DNA from: Myoxocephalus aenaeus
Taxonomy: Eukaryota; Chordata; Actinopteri; Perciformes; Cottidae
Assembly (NCBI GenBank): GCA_038501785.1
Contig: JBAMJR010000040.1
Coordinates: 7,995,001 to 8,059,000, forward strand
Direction of reading: 5' to 3'
Length of the DNA: 64,000 bases
A program made the translations under genes and the position numbers. The notes under the pieces were generated by a model. The model was not told the DNA's origin. It saw only the letters and a list, made by a program, of their open reading frames with translations, and searched no databases. Numbering within the stretch: the first letter of the stretch is position 1; every line of letters begins with the position of its first letter. Positions 37,036 through 48,480 of the stretch are shown piece after piece.

Positions 37036-39303
37036 TTTATTTTAATGTTAATACAGATCTAAGGCAGTATGGTAGTAAACCATGTGGTTGTCAGAATTAA
37101 ACAGCCCTCTGTTGTTTTTCTGCAGTCATACACACAGGGCTGTAGTGGGGGGTTGTTGTGTCCTTCCCCATGTGGAGATCAAACCTACGGCCTTGGTGGA
37201 AGTTGTATGTGTTCATTCTGAAGTCAGTCAACAGATTGCATCCCAGTGACAACCGCTTGAGGCGATTCTGAAGGTGGATTCTCTTTGGTTTTTATGCCAG
37301 AGTCCTCTTGAAGGAGCAACTCTGTTATCTCCTTGTCTTGAAAAATCTGCAGCATCTCCCTCTGCAGCTGGATGACAGAGTCCTGCAACACCTGGTAGCG
37401 GATTACCAGCCGGACCTGGTCAGCCAGACGCGGGCCAGCAATCTGTGGTTTGGAAAGGAGAAAGTTGGGGTGTCACGTTGTATCTGTCCATGTGACAAAA
37501 ACCATGTAGCAAACTTAGTCTGGTAATAACATATATTTAAACGGAACCTTCAAAAACTAGAAAAAAGGAGATACAAATAGATGTCCAGCATGTAGATCAC
37601 ACATACTTTGTAACAGGACTTCAGGTGTTTGATCATCTCTCTCAGGGTGGCCCACTGTCATTGCTCAAAGTGAAGCTGCTGCTTGTCTTCATGGTGGAGC
37701 ATGGATGAAACCACACAATGCTGCTCCTCTTCCTCTTCCTCTTCCTCAACTTCTTGCTGTATGTGCTGTCCTGAGTGTAAACAATCAATTCCATCTTAAA
37801 CTGAGTCCTCAGCATGGACTCTGCTGGAGTCTCCTCCTCCTTTCTGATGGCTTCAATCTTTATCCAAAGGACATACCAAACATCAGTAAATATTCAACAA
37901 TTTCCAGTTATATATGAAATTGTTGGCGCCATAATGTAGTTTGTTGCTTTCTATTATCTTTGAGGGAAGCACAGGGTGAATTGAGACATGCAGTTCCTAC
38001 ATTTGAACATGGGGTAGCACATTAACATCAAAAGGCATATAGGGAGACAGAGAACAGGTGTGTGGATGGGAAGCAAACAGTTTTTGACCGTGGTCGTGTC
38101 TTATCCTGTCTTGTGCTGTTACCAACATGTAAGATTAATTTAATGCAAGTGTGTTGGACATTGCTAATTTGATGCTACGGTGTCACAGAGCACGGAATAA
38201 ATGGATCAACAGAGACACAGTGCACTGGACAGTTCATTTTTCTGTGGTAGAACACACGTCCGAACAAGTTCTCCCGTTCGCCCCCAGTGGCTTTAAGATT
38301 TAAATTGGATATGTGTCAGACTAGAGCATCTATATGTATGGGCAGTGAAAATGATACCTGAGCTGTTTTGATGAGGTTATGAATGTCTTTACCTTTCTAC
38401 TTTCTACTAAATAAATTGTCCCTATGGAACTGTTGACAGTGTGCTTTGGGGAAGTAGTATACCTGTTCTCCGGTTGTCCCTTTACAGACACCCTGTGATG
38501 TCGGGCAGGTCAATGAGCGTCAGGTTGGAACATCAGGAGAGGTGACTCCAACGGATCATCAGGTCTGCAGAGAGAACCATTGGTTCCAGCCTGCCCTCCA
38601 TCCTGGACTTGCACACCTCCAGAGTCAGGAAGCGGGCTGGTAAGATCACTGCAGACCCCTCACACCCTGGACACAAGCTGTTCCAACTCCTCCCCTCTGG
38701 AAGGCGCTACAGAGCACTGTACGCCAAAACCACCAGACACAGAAACAGCTTCTTCCCACTGGCCGTCACTCTGATGAACAGTTTATCAGACTCTTCATCT
38801 GCACTATCTGTACTTTTTTTATTTTTTATTTTTTACTACTGTCTTAATGTCCTTTTTATATTTTTTATATTTATCTTGTATACTGTAAATTGTGTGTGGA
38901 ATAGAAAAAAAGGAGAAAAAAGTACAAAGAGCAAAGTGAAACCGGAGTCAAATTCCATGTATGTGCAAATTTACATGCCAATAAAGCTGATTCTGATTCT
39001 GATCTCCAGACTGATGAGGTCATCACTGATCCCCTCCCCGACCATTTCACTCTGAGCTGGAGAGAGAGGACACGATGTTTGACAGTTACAGGGCGGACGG
39101 ACGTGTTGATCACTGAAACCTAAACAAATCACTCCACTAATACTTGTCTTTTATAGTAGCATTAAAGAACTATGTGTACTGTACCTTCTCTAATCATTGT
39201 ATCCACATCTGCAGAGTCTTCTATCTCTTCACCAAAGTCCAGGTAGCTTCTCTTCCCGTACCACTCCTCTCCTTCTCTTCATCTTCAGTTCGAGTCACAA
39301 TGC
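37036..39303 (-). pseudogene. mx: mx (interferon-induced dynamin-like GTPase) pseudogene
   Basis: Known role of the family: large antiviral GTPases of the interferon response. Seen on the minus strand: exon 39303-39185 (GIVTR, then EEWYGKRSYLDFGEEIED in another frame); exon 39056-38463 (EMVGEGISDDLISLE, then SPDVP, LTLIDLP and VKGQPEN), split by a LINE at 38551-39003; exon 37857-37607 (AESMLRTQFKMELIVYTQD, a Glu-rich loop, LREMIKHLKSCYK); and exon 37442-37224 (LADQVRLVIRYQVLQDS, QLQREMLQIFQDKE), the GTPase effector domain. AATAAA follows at 37036-37041. Lesions include frameshifts in each part, an in-frame TGA before QWATLREM, a small deletion after GIVTR, and loss of the P-loop exon and most middle exons. 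The order and splice borders show descent from a genomic copy rather than a retrocopy. Confidence 0.85.
38551..39003 (+). mobile_element. 5'-truncated LINE inserted in the mx exon
   Basis: The fragment encodes the end of a LINE polymerase ORF (GSSLPSILDLHTSRV, ADPSHPGHKLFQLLPSGRRYR, RHRNSFFPLAVTLMN), then a 3' UTR ending AATAAAGCTGATTCTGATTCTGAT. CTCCA is duplicated on both sides (38546-38550 and 39004-39008). Clade is probably L2/Rex-like but not certain. Confidence 0.85.
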
Positions 39304-41690
39304 CTGAATTAGTGAAGAGTAACCGATGATTAGAGGAAAAATGAAATCCAGCATGCTTGATGAAATTATAACAATGGAATTGTCTTAATAAAAGAGGGAA
39401 TTTATATCTATACTGACTGAATATATCAGCCATTAATCTCATTTGTATGCTTTGTTTCATATAGATGTTAATGCAGTCACTCTGTCAGCCATTGGAGGCA
39501 CTCGGCTGCAGCTGGAGGGGCCATGACACCTCCCATAAATGTGGCAGCTCCCAATGATGTGGTTTGGGTGATATTTCCTACAAGTTGGTTCTTTTCAAGC
39601 ATACTGAGCCCTGAGGAGGATTTCTCCCTTCTGTTGGAACTGTTGCTTCAGTGGAGTCATTTCAAATAAACACTGCTCCCAAAAGAATAGCTCATTCTTC
39701 TGCTTCTAACTCGCATAGGCGAAGATATGATTGACAGATGATTGTTTATCGAAGCACGTCACAGAGAGACAATGTCACACTCTAGTGGCGAGGTAATGGA
39801 AGTGCACCTAATCCCATAATTTTTTGTTGTGGTTGATAATAATAAAAGTAGTTTATATAGCAGTTATCAAAACGAGTAGCAAACTGTTTCACAAGGTGGA
39901 CATTATAGAATATAATGCCAGGTACACAAATATCCACATTTACAAACAAATATGAATAAATCCAAAAGTGTTCTGCAAAACTACAAGTGGCCTACAAATC
40001 AAGGTGTAAATATATCTGGGACTTCCTGTTTTTTCCGTCACCGCCCCCCTGCTGATGTCATCCAGGTTTCAGGTGAAGCCACTCATGCAAACTAAAGGAA
40101 ATACTTATCAGCATCAGTCTCTATTGCAAATCATTGAGTGAGGCATTAAGACATAACAACAAAACTACTCGCCCAATTTTCATGAAACTTGTTGGAAGGG
40201 TGCAGCAAGGACCAAGGAAGGACCAATTACATTTGGGACTGGATCCATGGACCCGGTGTGCCCCTCCTGGCAGATAAACCAGCACAACATCCATGCAGCA
40301 CATGTTCACTCATCCAGGAAGTGGACTTATGACTTTACAGATATGGCCTGTATATTTATTTTTTAAGATGCTAATAATGAATTGTTTTTAACTATGATTC
40401 ACAATGTTGTTGGTCCAAGTCTAAGACCCTTGCTGTGACTGACATGTTGCAGTTAATGCAGCTCCAGTTCTCCCGCTTCTGACAAAAATGACATTATGGT
40501 TGTCGATTATTTATGTCTTTTAAGTCATTTAAGTTCTGAGCCCCTAAAGTTAAGGAGGTTTAATCACGTGATTGGAGGGGCAGTGGTTTCAGAGAACCAC
40601 AGTAAATATAGGCCCTAAATTCTATGTATGCATGCATACTTCCAAGCACTACTGACACGTGAAGGAAGACCAATAGGAAATTCTACATTCAACACTAATT
40701 TCCAAATTCTAAACAAATGTCCCACGGTAAATTATTATATTTAATTATTTAATTTCCCTACGGTATTTACTGAAGGCTACATGGTCCGTGACACATATTT
40801 GAAAGTATTCTGAACTTTGTTCCGGTCATGGCTAAGCCACAAAGCTATTCTCATCAGTCTAGCGGTAACTTGTCTCTCAACTGCTGGTTCAGCTTGACTC
40901 TTCAGCTTATTGGTCCAGAGCTGATAGCACCACAGTGGTGGAACATCATTGGACGAGAGGATGGCCTCTGAATTCAGTGAATCTTATGTATATAGAGGGT
41001 GATTAATGCCCAAAACAAGAAGCAGGGAAATAAGTTGTCTAAGAGGACAACATATGTTATTAACAACATCACTTCTCTTTTGACTTAAAAAAGAGGAGAA
41101 TTTCTCACTTTGACAGACTTTTTTACAATATACATTTCATATTTTCAGCATTAAATCAGCTCTAAGTCTGTTTAGAGGTTTGTGAACCCCAGGCAAATCT
41201 ACAACTTAAATTAATCTATCAAAAATATGTTCTGTATCTACTCAGACCCATACCATCTAACAGTTTTCTGTTGAAGTAACGCAAAAATAAGAAACAATTA
41301 AGTACAAATTATTTTTCTCATACGAGAAAACCAAACGTGATTTACAAGGTAGAAATACCCATCACATTACGTTTATGCAATTTAATTTCTGGTGGACTTT
41401 AACAGCATTTACTAAAATTGCATGGCAGAAATGTATGGCCTCACCCTTGGTCCGTAATAAGAAAAGGCAGCCTCTCAATATGACTTTGCATCATTAAATG
41501 TACCAACAGTTAAAGTAGTGTTTAATGACCCCTATATGTTTTATAAAGAAGATACAGTCGGCTTATAAACCAGCAAAATCATTTTAGAATAAATTCTAAA
41601 AGAGACAAGGAGCCAATTAAAATGTGCTGAAACAGGTGCAATGTTCTCTCTTTTTTCTTATTATGTTAAATAATAATAACGTTTATCCTT
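39304..41690. other. Intergenic, no gene recognised
   Basis: Contains a dispersed fish repeat at about 40135-40300 (CATGAAACTTGTTGGAAGGG). No P-loop exon for the mx relic was found here. The rest is unremarkable AT-rich DNA. Confidence 0.5.
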
Positions 41691-41694
41691 ACAT

Positions 41695-41696
<2 letters not shown>

Positions 41697-41729
<33 letters not shown>

Positions 41730-41730
41730 C

Positions 41731-41761
<31 letters not shown>

Positions 41762-41796
41762 TATATATACACATATATATATATATATATATATAT
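41697..41796. repeat. Compound CA/TA/CATA microsatellite
   Basis: Simple sequence directly adjoining the left end of the hAT element at 41797. Confidence 0.9.
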
Positions 41797-42479
41797 CAGT
41801 GGCGGGCCGTGGATTTTCTACCTGCGCAAGCTCTCTGCTAGTGCACCTCTCAGCTGCACCAGTGCACTCTTGTGTTCTCGTCTGCCTGTCTCTCGCAGCG
41901 CCATTTTAACAACATGACAATGGAACATCCAAGCACGAGGGCCACTCTTGCAAGAAGACTCAACCCTAACTAGATCAAATCTCTCCTCCAAGACCCGTTT
42001 GAGAGAAGAACTTTGGCGGAGAAACTATACCGGTGAAACAACTGGGCCAAGATCAACCTCCTGAACTCAGCATAAGACAACAGACCGGCGTGAAAGGGAA
42101 GCCACACATGCGGACATGTTGGACTGCATGCTGTCGGTTATAAGGGATTACATTCCGGAGGAAGTAAAGAACGCTGATTTTATTGCCATTCAAGCAGACG
42201 AGACGACTGACATTTTCACCCACTGCCAGCTGGTGCCAGCTATATATGTCATATAATACTGACTATTATTAAATGATATATTTTTATATATATTAATATA
42301 CTGAATTGTATGAATAAGATGTCCTTATTATGTCAGTGTTGGAATAAATGTTAAATATGTAACTGCAAAGTAGTAATGCGTGTTTGATACCTTTTTTTGT
42401 TGCATTGAATCATACTAGGATGTTTGCTGAAATTAATTAGATGGCCCTACGCAAAAAAGAAATCCACCAGCCGCCACTA
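41797..42479 (+). mobile_element. hAT transposon relic of the CAGTGGCGGGCCGT family
   Basis: The left end is CAGTGGCGGGCCGTGGATTTTCT; the right end reads CCACCAGCCGCCACT. An internal plus-strand stretch reads DYIPEEVKNADFIAIQADETTDI, a hAT transposase block in which the first catalytic Asp lies in the ADETTD motif (family knowledge). The rest of the transposase is missing. The same end sequence bounds the large element at 51764-56407. Confidence 0.78.
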
Positions 42480-42481
42480 GT

Positions 42482-42527
<46 letters not shown>

Positions 42528-42655
42528 CAAGAGACTAGTACAAATATATATATATTTGTATATAGTGCAAGCGACTAGTACAAATATGTATATATATATA
42601 TATACATATTTGTACTAGTCTCTTGCACTATATATATTTATATATATTTGTACTA

Positions 42656-42721
<66 letters not shown>

Positions 42722-42725
42722 TAGT
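42480..42725. repeat. TA-rich array with large hairpin
   Basis: Repeats of ACTAGTACAAATATA alternate with (TA)n. The segment 42561-42631 forms a near-perfect palindrome with arms of about 35 bases (TAGTGCAAG, ACTAGTACAAATATGTATA and their complements). Confidence 0.85.
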
Positions 42726-44805
42726 CTGAAGCTACGCGTTTGGTGGCACTAATCACCTTCCATACCTAAGCGGGTACAACTCGCTGGCTCCATACAAGAA
42801 GGGCGCTTACCAGTCGCGTTGCAATGCATTCAGCTGTAGCCTTTCTCCCCCCACCCCTACTCCCCCCACAAGAGACTGCGCGGCTGACAGAAAATGATGC
42901 GAGAAGAATGGAATAATGCACGCGTATTTTTAAGGTAAGCCTTTTTAATTTCACGAGCAACTACACTGCTGGGGATTATTTTTTGGGTGGAAGGGTGCGC
43001 TCCGTGTACGCGGTGCGGCATGCTGCTCAGCATCAGCAACGTGGACGTCCATGTATTCACATGTTCAAAGCTGAAAGGGTTGCCTAAAATACTCAAATCC
43101 TGCAACATCTTTACCGATCAGTGGAGGATATTCGGTGCCAGAGCCGCTGCTTCTCTTCACCGTGTCCAGACAGAACACTGATAGGAAGAACAAAAAAAGG
43201 CTTGTTCGCCAACAGCATCTGGTGGCATTAATCCCGCACATGGAGCTTTCTGTAATCCACAGTTGTTCTGCCTGCAACACTCCGCCGAAGCGAATCCTGT
43301 AATTCGACAACAACAGTCCGCAGTAGTTTACAATGTAAAACAACGCTTCTATGTGACGATTGTGTGAGGATATTGACATGGCACTTGTACTGTTGTATCA
43401 CAATTCACGGCAGAATAGAATATGCCATATTCGTGGCCTAATGGACCAAAAAAAAAAAAACATTCATATATATTTATACACATACATACATATACATCAT
43501 TTATAATTATTCAGTGTCCCTGCCACGTGCCTTTGATTTGTTGATCGCTCCAATCGATCACTTCCAGCTAAGGCGTTTCAGTGAAGGGTTCCCATAGGGA
43601 GGGACCACTGGGTTTCCATGAGGGGATACCATGTCGATATCATGTATCATATCATATGTTATCATTCGGATTGTCAGTAGACCGTTAAAGGCTATGGCAA
43701 AACAATAAATAAAATGGGGGTCTTGGGAGGCAGTGGCCCTTGGACTAGGTATATCTGTCTTGCATCAGTTTCCCGAAAGCGCGCGCGTCAGCCGCCGCAC
43801 AGCCGCCTCCAGACCGACACGTGTGGTTTCCCTTTACGTGTTGTCTCGCTTTGTCTTCCGGTGATGATTGTGTCGCTGGCCGAGGCCAGACACCCACACA
43901 TGCATGCGAGGCTCATCTCGGGCCCCGTGTGATGCGCGAGGCGAGACGGGCCTCACAGAGCGTTTTGTCGGGGAATTCCCCAAACTGCGCACCTCGGAGT
44001 CACATGTGCGTTTCAATGGAGCTCGAGCCAAGAGAGCAATCATATTAATCCTAATTTGTACTTTTTTATTTAGAGAGCTTATTATTCACTTTCACTTTGG
44101 ATGGATTAAACAGCTAACGGAGGTAAAGCTATAGGAAGGTATTACACATGTATGTCTGTAGAGGCCATTCTAACTGTACACGTATGTGCACTGGAGGCTT
44201 CCAGTTCTGCATATTGAAAAATCGTTGTGATGTCACAAAATCCAACTGGTATGTAATGGGGCATGTATAGGTGATGTATTGGCAATAATCCGGCTACATG
44301 ATGTCTATCGTGAGACAGGGCTTATGATCCAAATGATTGTTGTTGTCTTTTTTTTTTTTATCAAATTTGAGGAAAACTGCCTTATGAAGATCACACCATA
44401 TGCGTGCAATCTGAGTAAATATAAGTGTACTTTTTTGTGCGGTCAGAACAGTGAGGTCTGCATTTGTCCAGTCACTCTCACGTCCAACGTCATATCTACT
44501 CTGAGAGGGCACATACATTGTTAGTATTGATTGGGTTCATTAAAAATTGACAGTGTTTTTACATTTTTTAGAATCAATATCACAAAACAATCACAGAACT
44601 TGATATTTTTTTCCGATATTTCTTATTTCCTTACACCCCTACTGTAAAGCTCAGGCAACCTGAAAGAAGCAACACATATGTAAATGAAATCAAACCCTGT
44701 TTTGAATACTTCTGTTCCTCTTTATATAGCAAAGCCTATTCATTGTTTACTTCTTCATGCTGATGTTAAATGACCCTACACACAGGAAACAATGCAGCAT
44801 AATAC
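42726..44805. other. Intergenic, partly GC/CpG-rich, no gene supported
   Basis: Positions 43780-44010 are CpG-rich (GCGCGCGTCAGCCGCCGC, GTGATGCGCGAGGCGAG), and several overlapping frames are open there, but none has recognisable protein character or splice context. It may be an unmethylated promoter or a transposon fragment. Confidence 0.4.
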
Positions 44806-44819
44806 CAGCCGCCACTAGT

Positions 44820-44874
<55 letters not shown>
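44806..44874. repeat. Second copy of hAT right end plus TACAAATATA array
   Basis: CCAGCCGCCACTAGTACAAA followed by (TA)n repeats the junction found at 42467-42500. Confidence 0.85.
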
Positions 44875-44875
<1 letters not shown>

Positions 44876-45639
44876 ATTCAGCTTTACCGTTTGCAATTCC
44901 TAAACAGCCTCATTGCTTTCTCATTGTTTATTCTCCCAACACCGTTTCAGATGTGTATTAAGTTACTGCAATGCAAAGGGAACATTTCCTTCTGCTTCTG
45001 CTTCACGTTACATCCCTCTGGCTAAACACGGGGTGGCCTCGAAGGTCCTCCATGAGAATGTTAGTTACCGACAGCTGTCGCAATAGTCTGTGGGCACGAG
45101 TAGGCCTATATGTGTTGTCCCATGCATTCACCTGAGAGAGTGGTGGTTTCCATTGCATTTTTTTATTTGATAATGTGGCGAGAGTAGTATTAGCAGAAAG
45201 ATGAATGGAAAAGTAAATTCTAGATTCATCCACTGCAGACAAACATGAGATGTGTATGAAATTAACAAGAAAATGAGAAAGTGGACCAAAATCCTCAACA
45301 TGAACCGAGTGGAGAGAAGGATTTTAAAACGGATTGACTGGTTCAGTCTTGAGATTGTTGGTGGAAACCATTTTTGGACAAAATCAGTTTTAAGGAAATG
45401 AACACACAGTTCACCCCCTCACAGCAACAGGGTGAGACAAACAGACACTGGACTACAATCATTTCAGGAAATTAGACTTATTTTGGCCTTTCTTTTATGT
45501 TTCACTCTATTATGCTGTTAATTGATCGGGTCTCAGTCTTCATTAAGTATTCATTTAAACACATCATTTAAAGTTATTTGTCATTTTCTTTTAGGGAAAA
45601 TGCAGAAATTCTTTCTAATCACGGAGATCATGGTTCCAA

Positions 45640-46165
45640 AAGGGTTTATTCTGAAGGGCTGATGATCTACCCTGAAACATTTTGAAGAACCCTTTTTTGA
45701 AGAAGTTTTTTCTTAAGGGTACTTTGTGAGACAAAGGGTTCCATTAAAAACGGTTGTTATCCAATTGACTCTTTTTGGGAGTAAGTTGTTGACATAATGA
45801 GTGTTAAAGGATCCTCAAACCTCCCACCCCGAAAAAGCTGTGATTGTGAGCCATGAGCCCCCCTGGTATAGGCTGGAGAAAGATTTATACGATATTAAAG
45901 GAATGTAAAATGGTTAATCGGAGAACCCCCTGTGAGTGTTCTGGTGAGCATCCTCTGGGTGGAACCATTACACCAAAGAAGGGTTCTCTGTAGAACCTCT
46001 CATCGGTTGTTCTGGGGAGAAACTTTGTTAGAGGCTCCTAGTTATATCTCTTTTTAGTTGGTCCTTCTCAAAAGGTTTCAGGTGGAACCTTTATGAAAAG
46101 CACTACCAGGAACCAAAAAGGGTTCTCCTAGGGGACGAGCCAAAGAGTCCTTTATGGTTCTAGGT
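45640..46165. repeat. Degenerate AAGGGTTC/GAACC repeat block
   Basis: Many copies of AAGGGTT, GGTTCT and their complements (AGAACC) occur over about 500 bases, giving a self-complementary composition. This is a known type of fish dispersed repeat; the class is uncertain. Confidence 0.6.
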
Positions 46166-46288
46166 AGTACATTTATTTCACAGAGTGAGACCTCCTGCAT
46201 CACATAGAAAAGCTCCCACTGCTAGCTCGTTGACAGAGTAGATCAGGGCGATAGTTTCTTTCATCTCTACCACTCATTTCAGTTGCAT

Positions 46289-48480
46289 CTGATTTGATTT
46301 GAAAAACTTTATTAATCCCCAGTGGGGAAACTCATGTGTCACCAAAAAGTCAGACTCATACAGACAACAACAGACAAAGTTCACAGACAAGAGACAAATT
46401 ACAAAGAACAAACACAAAAAAAAAAGCCAAATGAAACAAGACAAGCCATACGATACAAGACACATGACCGACATCAGATACTAAATCTAAAAATCTAAAA
46501 ACCACAACTAAAGGTGTTCATTAAAAAATCTAACTGCTGCTGGTCAGGGGCGTCTCTAGGATTTTGACACATCTGGGGCTTAGCCCAGAAGAGTGAAGCA
46601 GCGAAATGTTTAGACATAGAAACACTCACCACATACCCTACAGGTACCTGCTCTTCTGGACTGAATTGAATTGAGGCATTTCATGGTTACCAGTTAATAC
46701 CAAATAGGCTAGCAATTTTCACAAACTTCCCTCAATAGCCCAGGCACAAAAATGCCCCATTCATCATGTTGAACATACCAACAGCAACCACTCAGCAACA
46801 GTAAACATTGAGATGTTTAATGAACCATGCATCTTGTCATGTACAGTGTTTACATTGTTTTACTTTGTACATTTAATGCTCTTTACATACTCATATGTAT
46901 TTATTCTTTACATATTCTTTAACATTATTTAACATAACATACTCTTTAACATAATATTTAGACATAAGATGCTAATAATGCTAATAGTGCTCCACCAACA
47001 CAAACATTTAAGTAGTGGTTCTCAAATGTTTTCTGTAAATAACTTCATTTTGTGACTCCATCTGTGCTTTTATAAATAACAGAATAAAGAAAATTGCAAT
47101 AACTTAAAGTTTCAAGTAAATCAGATTGCTATCACTTAGAACAATGAAAATAAAGTTGTATCTGTGCAAAAAAACCCTAATATTTAGTTACTACTAAATA
47201 GCTCATTGTGGAAAACAATAAGCTATTTTTTATTTATTTTTGTCAAACAAAACAGAATGAGTGCAGATATGTGAGCATCAGGTTGCATCAGTATTAGTGG
47301 AGCAGTGAGCTGCTTTCCTCTACACATCTTTATAAAACAGGGTTGTAGATTTGATACAATTCATGTTCAACGCTGAGATCTGTTTTCTGTTTTGAGACAC
47401 GCAGCAACAGAAAGGACGTCACGGAGACTTCTGGCAAAACGCCAAAAAATAAGCGAACCTGTTAATGGCGTAACCATTTACCCGAAAGTACAGCATTTTT
47501 CCATGTATTTATTAATGACTTAGTTTTATGTCCGTGTACTTTGTACTTTTGTAATATGTGAAGCCAGCAGCTCATTGTTGGTACAAGACACGAGCACTTT
47601 GTCTCTTTCACCTGGAGCAGGAGAGCTGCTCCGGGTTCAGGAGAGCTGCTCCGTGTTAAGTGTTAATGCGACTATTTAGAGACAGAAATGACAAGCTGTC
47701 GTGTGGATGAGATCAATAAAATACGACCGTTTAGTTTGTTTAATAACAGAACAAGGTGTAGACCTGTTCTATAGGAAAGAGAAACTTAAATGACGACTTG
47801 TGATCTGGCGCTATAGAGAAAATTACAGGGGGGCGGGGGGTTTCTTCAGGGGGCGACCCGCTATTATAACGGTGGGGAAACACTGCAAGTGGGCCTGCTG
47901 CCTGACGCCGCTGTTTTGGGTGAATGACGTTTTTTTTATTTATTTTTATTAATATTCGGGGGTAATTAAAAAACATCCGGGGCTTTAGCCTAGGGACGCC
48001 ACTGCTGCTGGTATAAAAGACCTTCTGAGTCGTTCAGTAGAACACTTTGGCATCCTGAATCGCTCACTAAATGTACTTCTGAGTCCTTTACAAACACAGT
48101 GTAGAGGATGGCCTTCAAAAGAAACAATTGTTTTTAACTTGGCCCTTGTTCTTTTTTCTATAATGACCTCTAGTGAGTCCGGGGGAAGGCCAATCACTAT
48201 GCCAGCTCTTCTGATCATCTTATTGATCCTGTTTCTATCATCCGCAGTGATGCCCCCCCCTCCCCCCAGCAGAGCACAGCAAAAAATAGGACACTAGCTA
48301 AGATCCCCTGATAAACACATGAAGAAGCTTTCTGCTTATGTCGAAGGACCTAAGCTTCCTCAAGAAGAAAAGTCTTGAATGAGCCTTTTTAAATACAGCA
48401 TCAGTGTTCTTCTGCTGAAGACCATCTAAGCCAGGCTAGTAGTTCTAACGATCCGGACCACCATCTGGACTGTCAGTCAA
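46289..48480 (-). mobile_element. LINE fragment interrupted by a hAT element
   Basis: On the minus strand the right part (48480-48013) encodes the end of a LINE polymerase: LLRKLRSFDIS, MIRRAGIVIGLPPDSLE, HPLHCVCKGLRSTFSERF and RRSFIPAA. The left part (46536-46289) is the 3' UTR ending in CCCCACTGGGGATTAATAAAG. The two parts are separated by the hAT element at 46545-48004. The 5' part of the LINE is missing and frames are broken. Confidence 0.78.
46545..48004. mobile_element. Non-autonomous hAT element with 8-bp target duplication
   Basis: Begins CAGGGGCGTCTCTAGG and ends with the complement of CAGTGGCGTCCCTAGG. The eight bases CTGCTGGT flank both sides (46537-46544 and 48005-48012). The 1,460 bases contain no transposase frame. 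It is nested inside a LINE fragment. Confidence 0.9.

Noticed and set aside
37857..38463. Missing mx middle exons sought in the 606-bp gap
   Set aside because: No stretch resembled the remaining GTPase or stalk exons in any minus frame; they appear deleted.
43714..44134. Overlapping open frames in CpG-rich sequence
   Set aside because: Frames in several registers are open only because of GC content; no splice signals, domain or consistent codon pattern.
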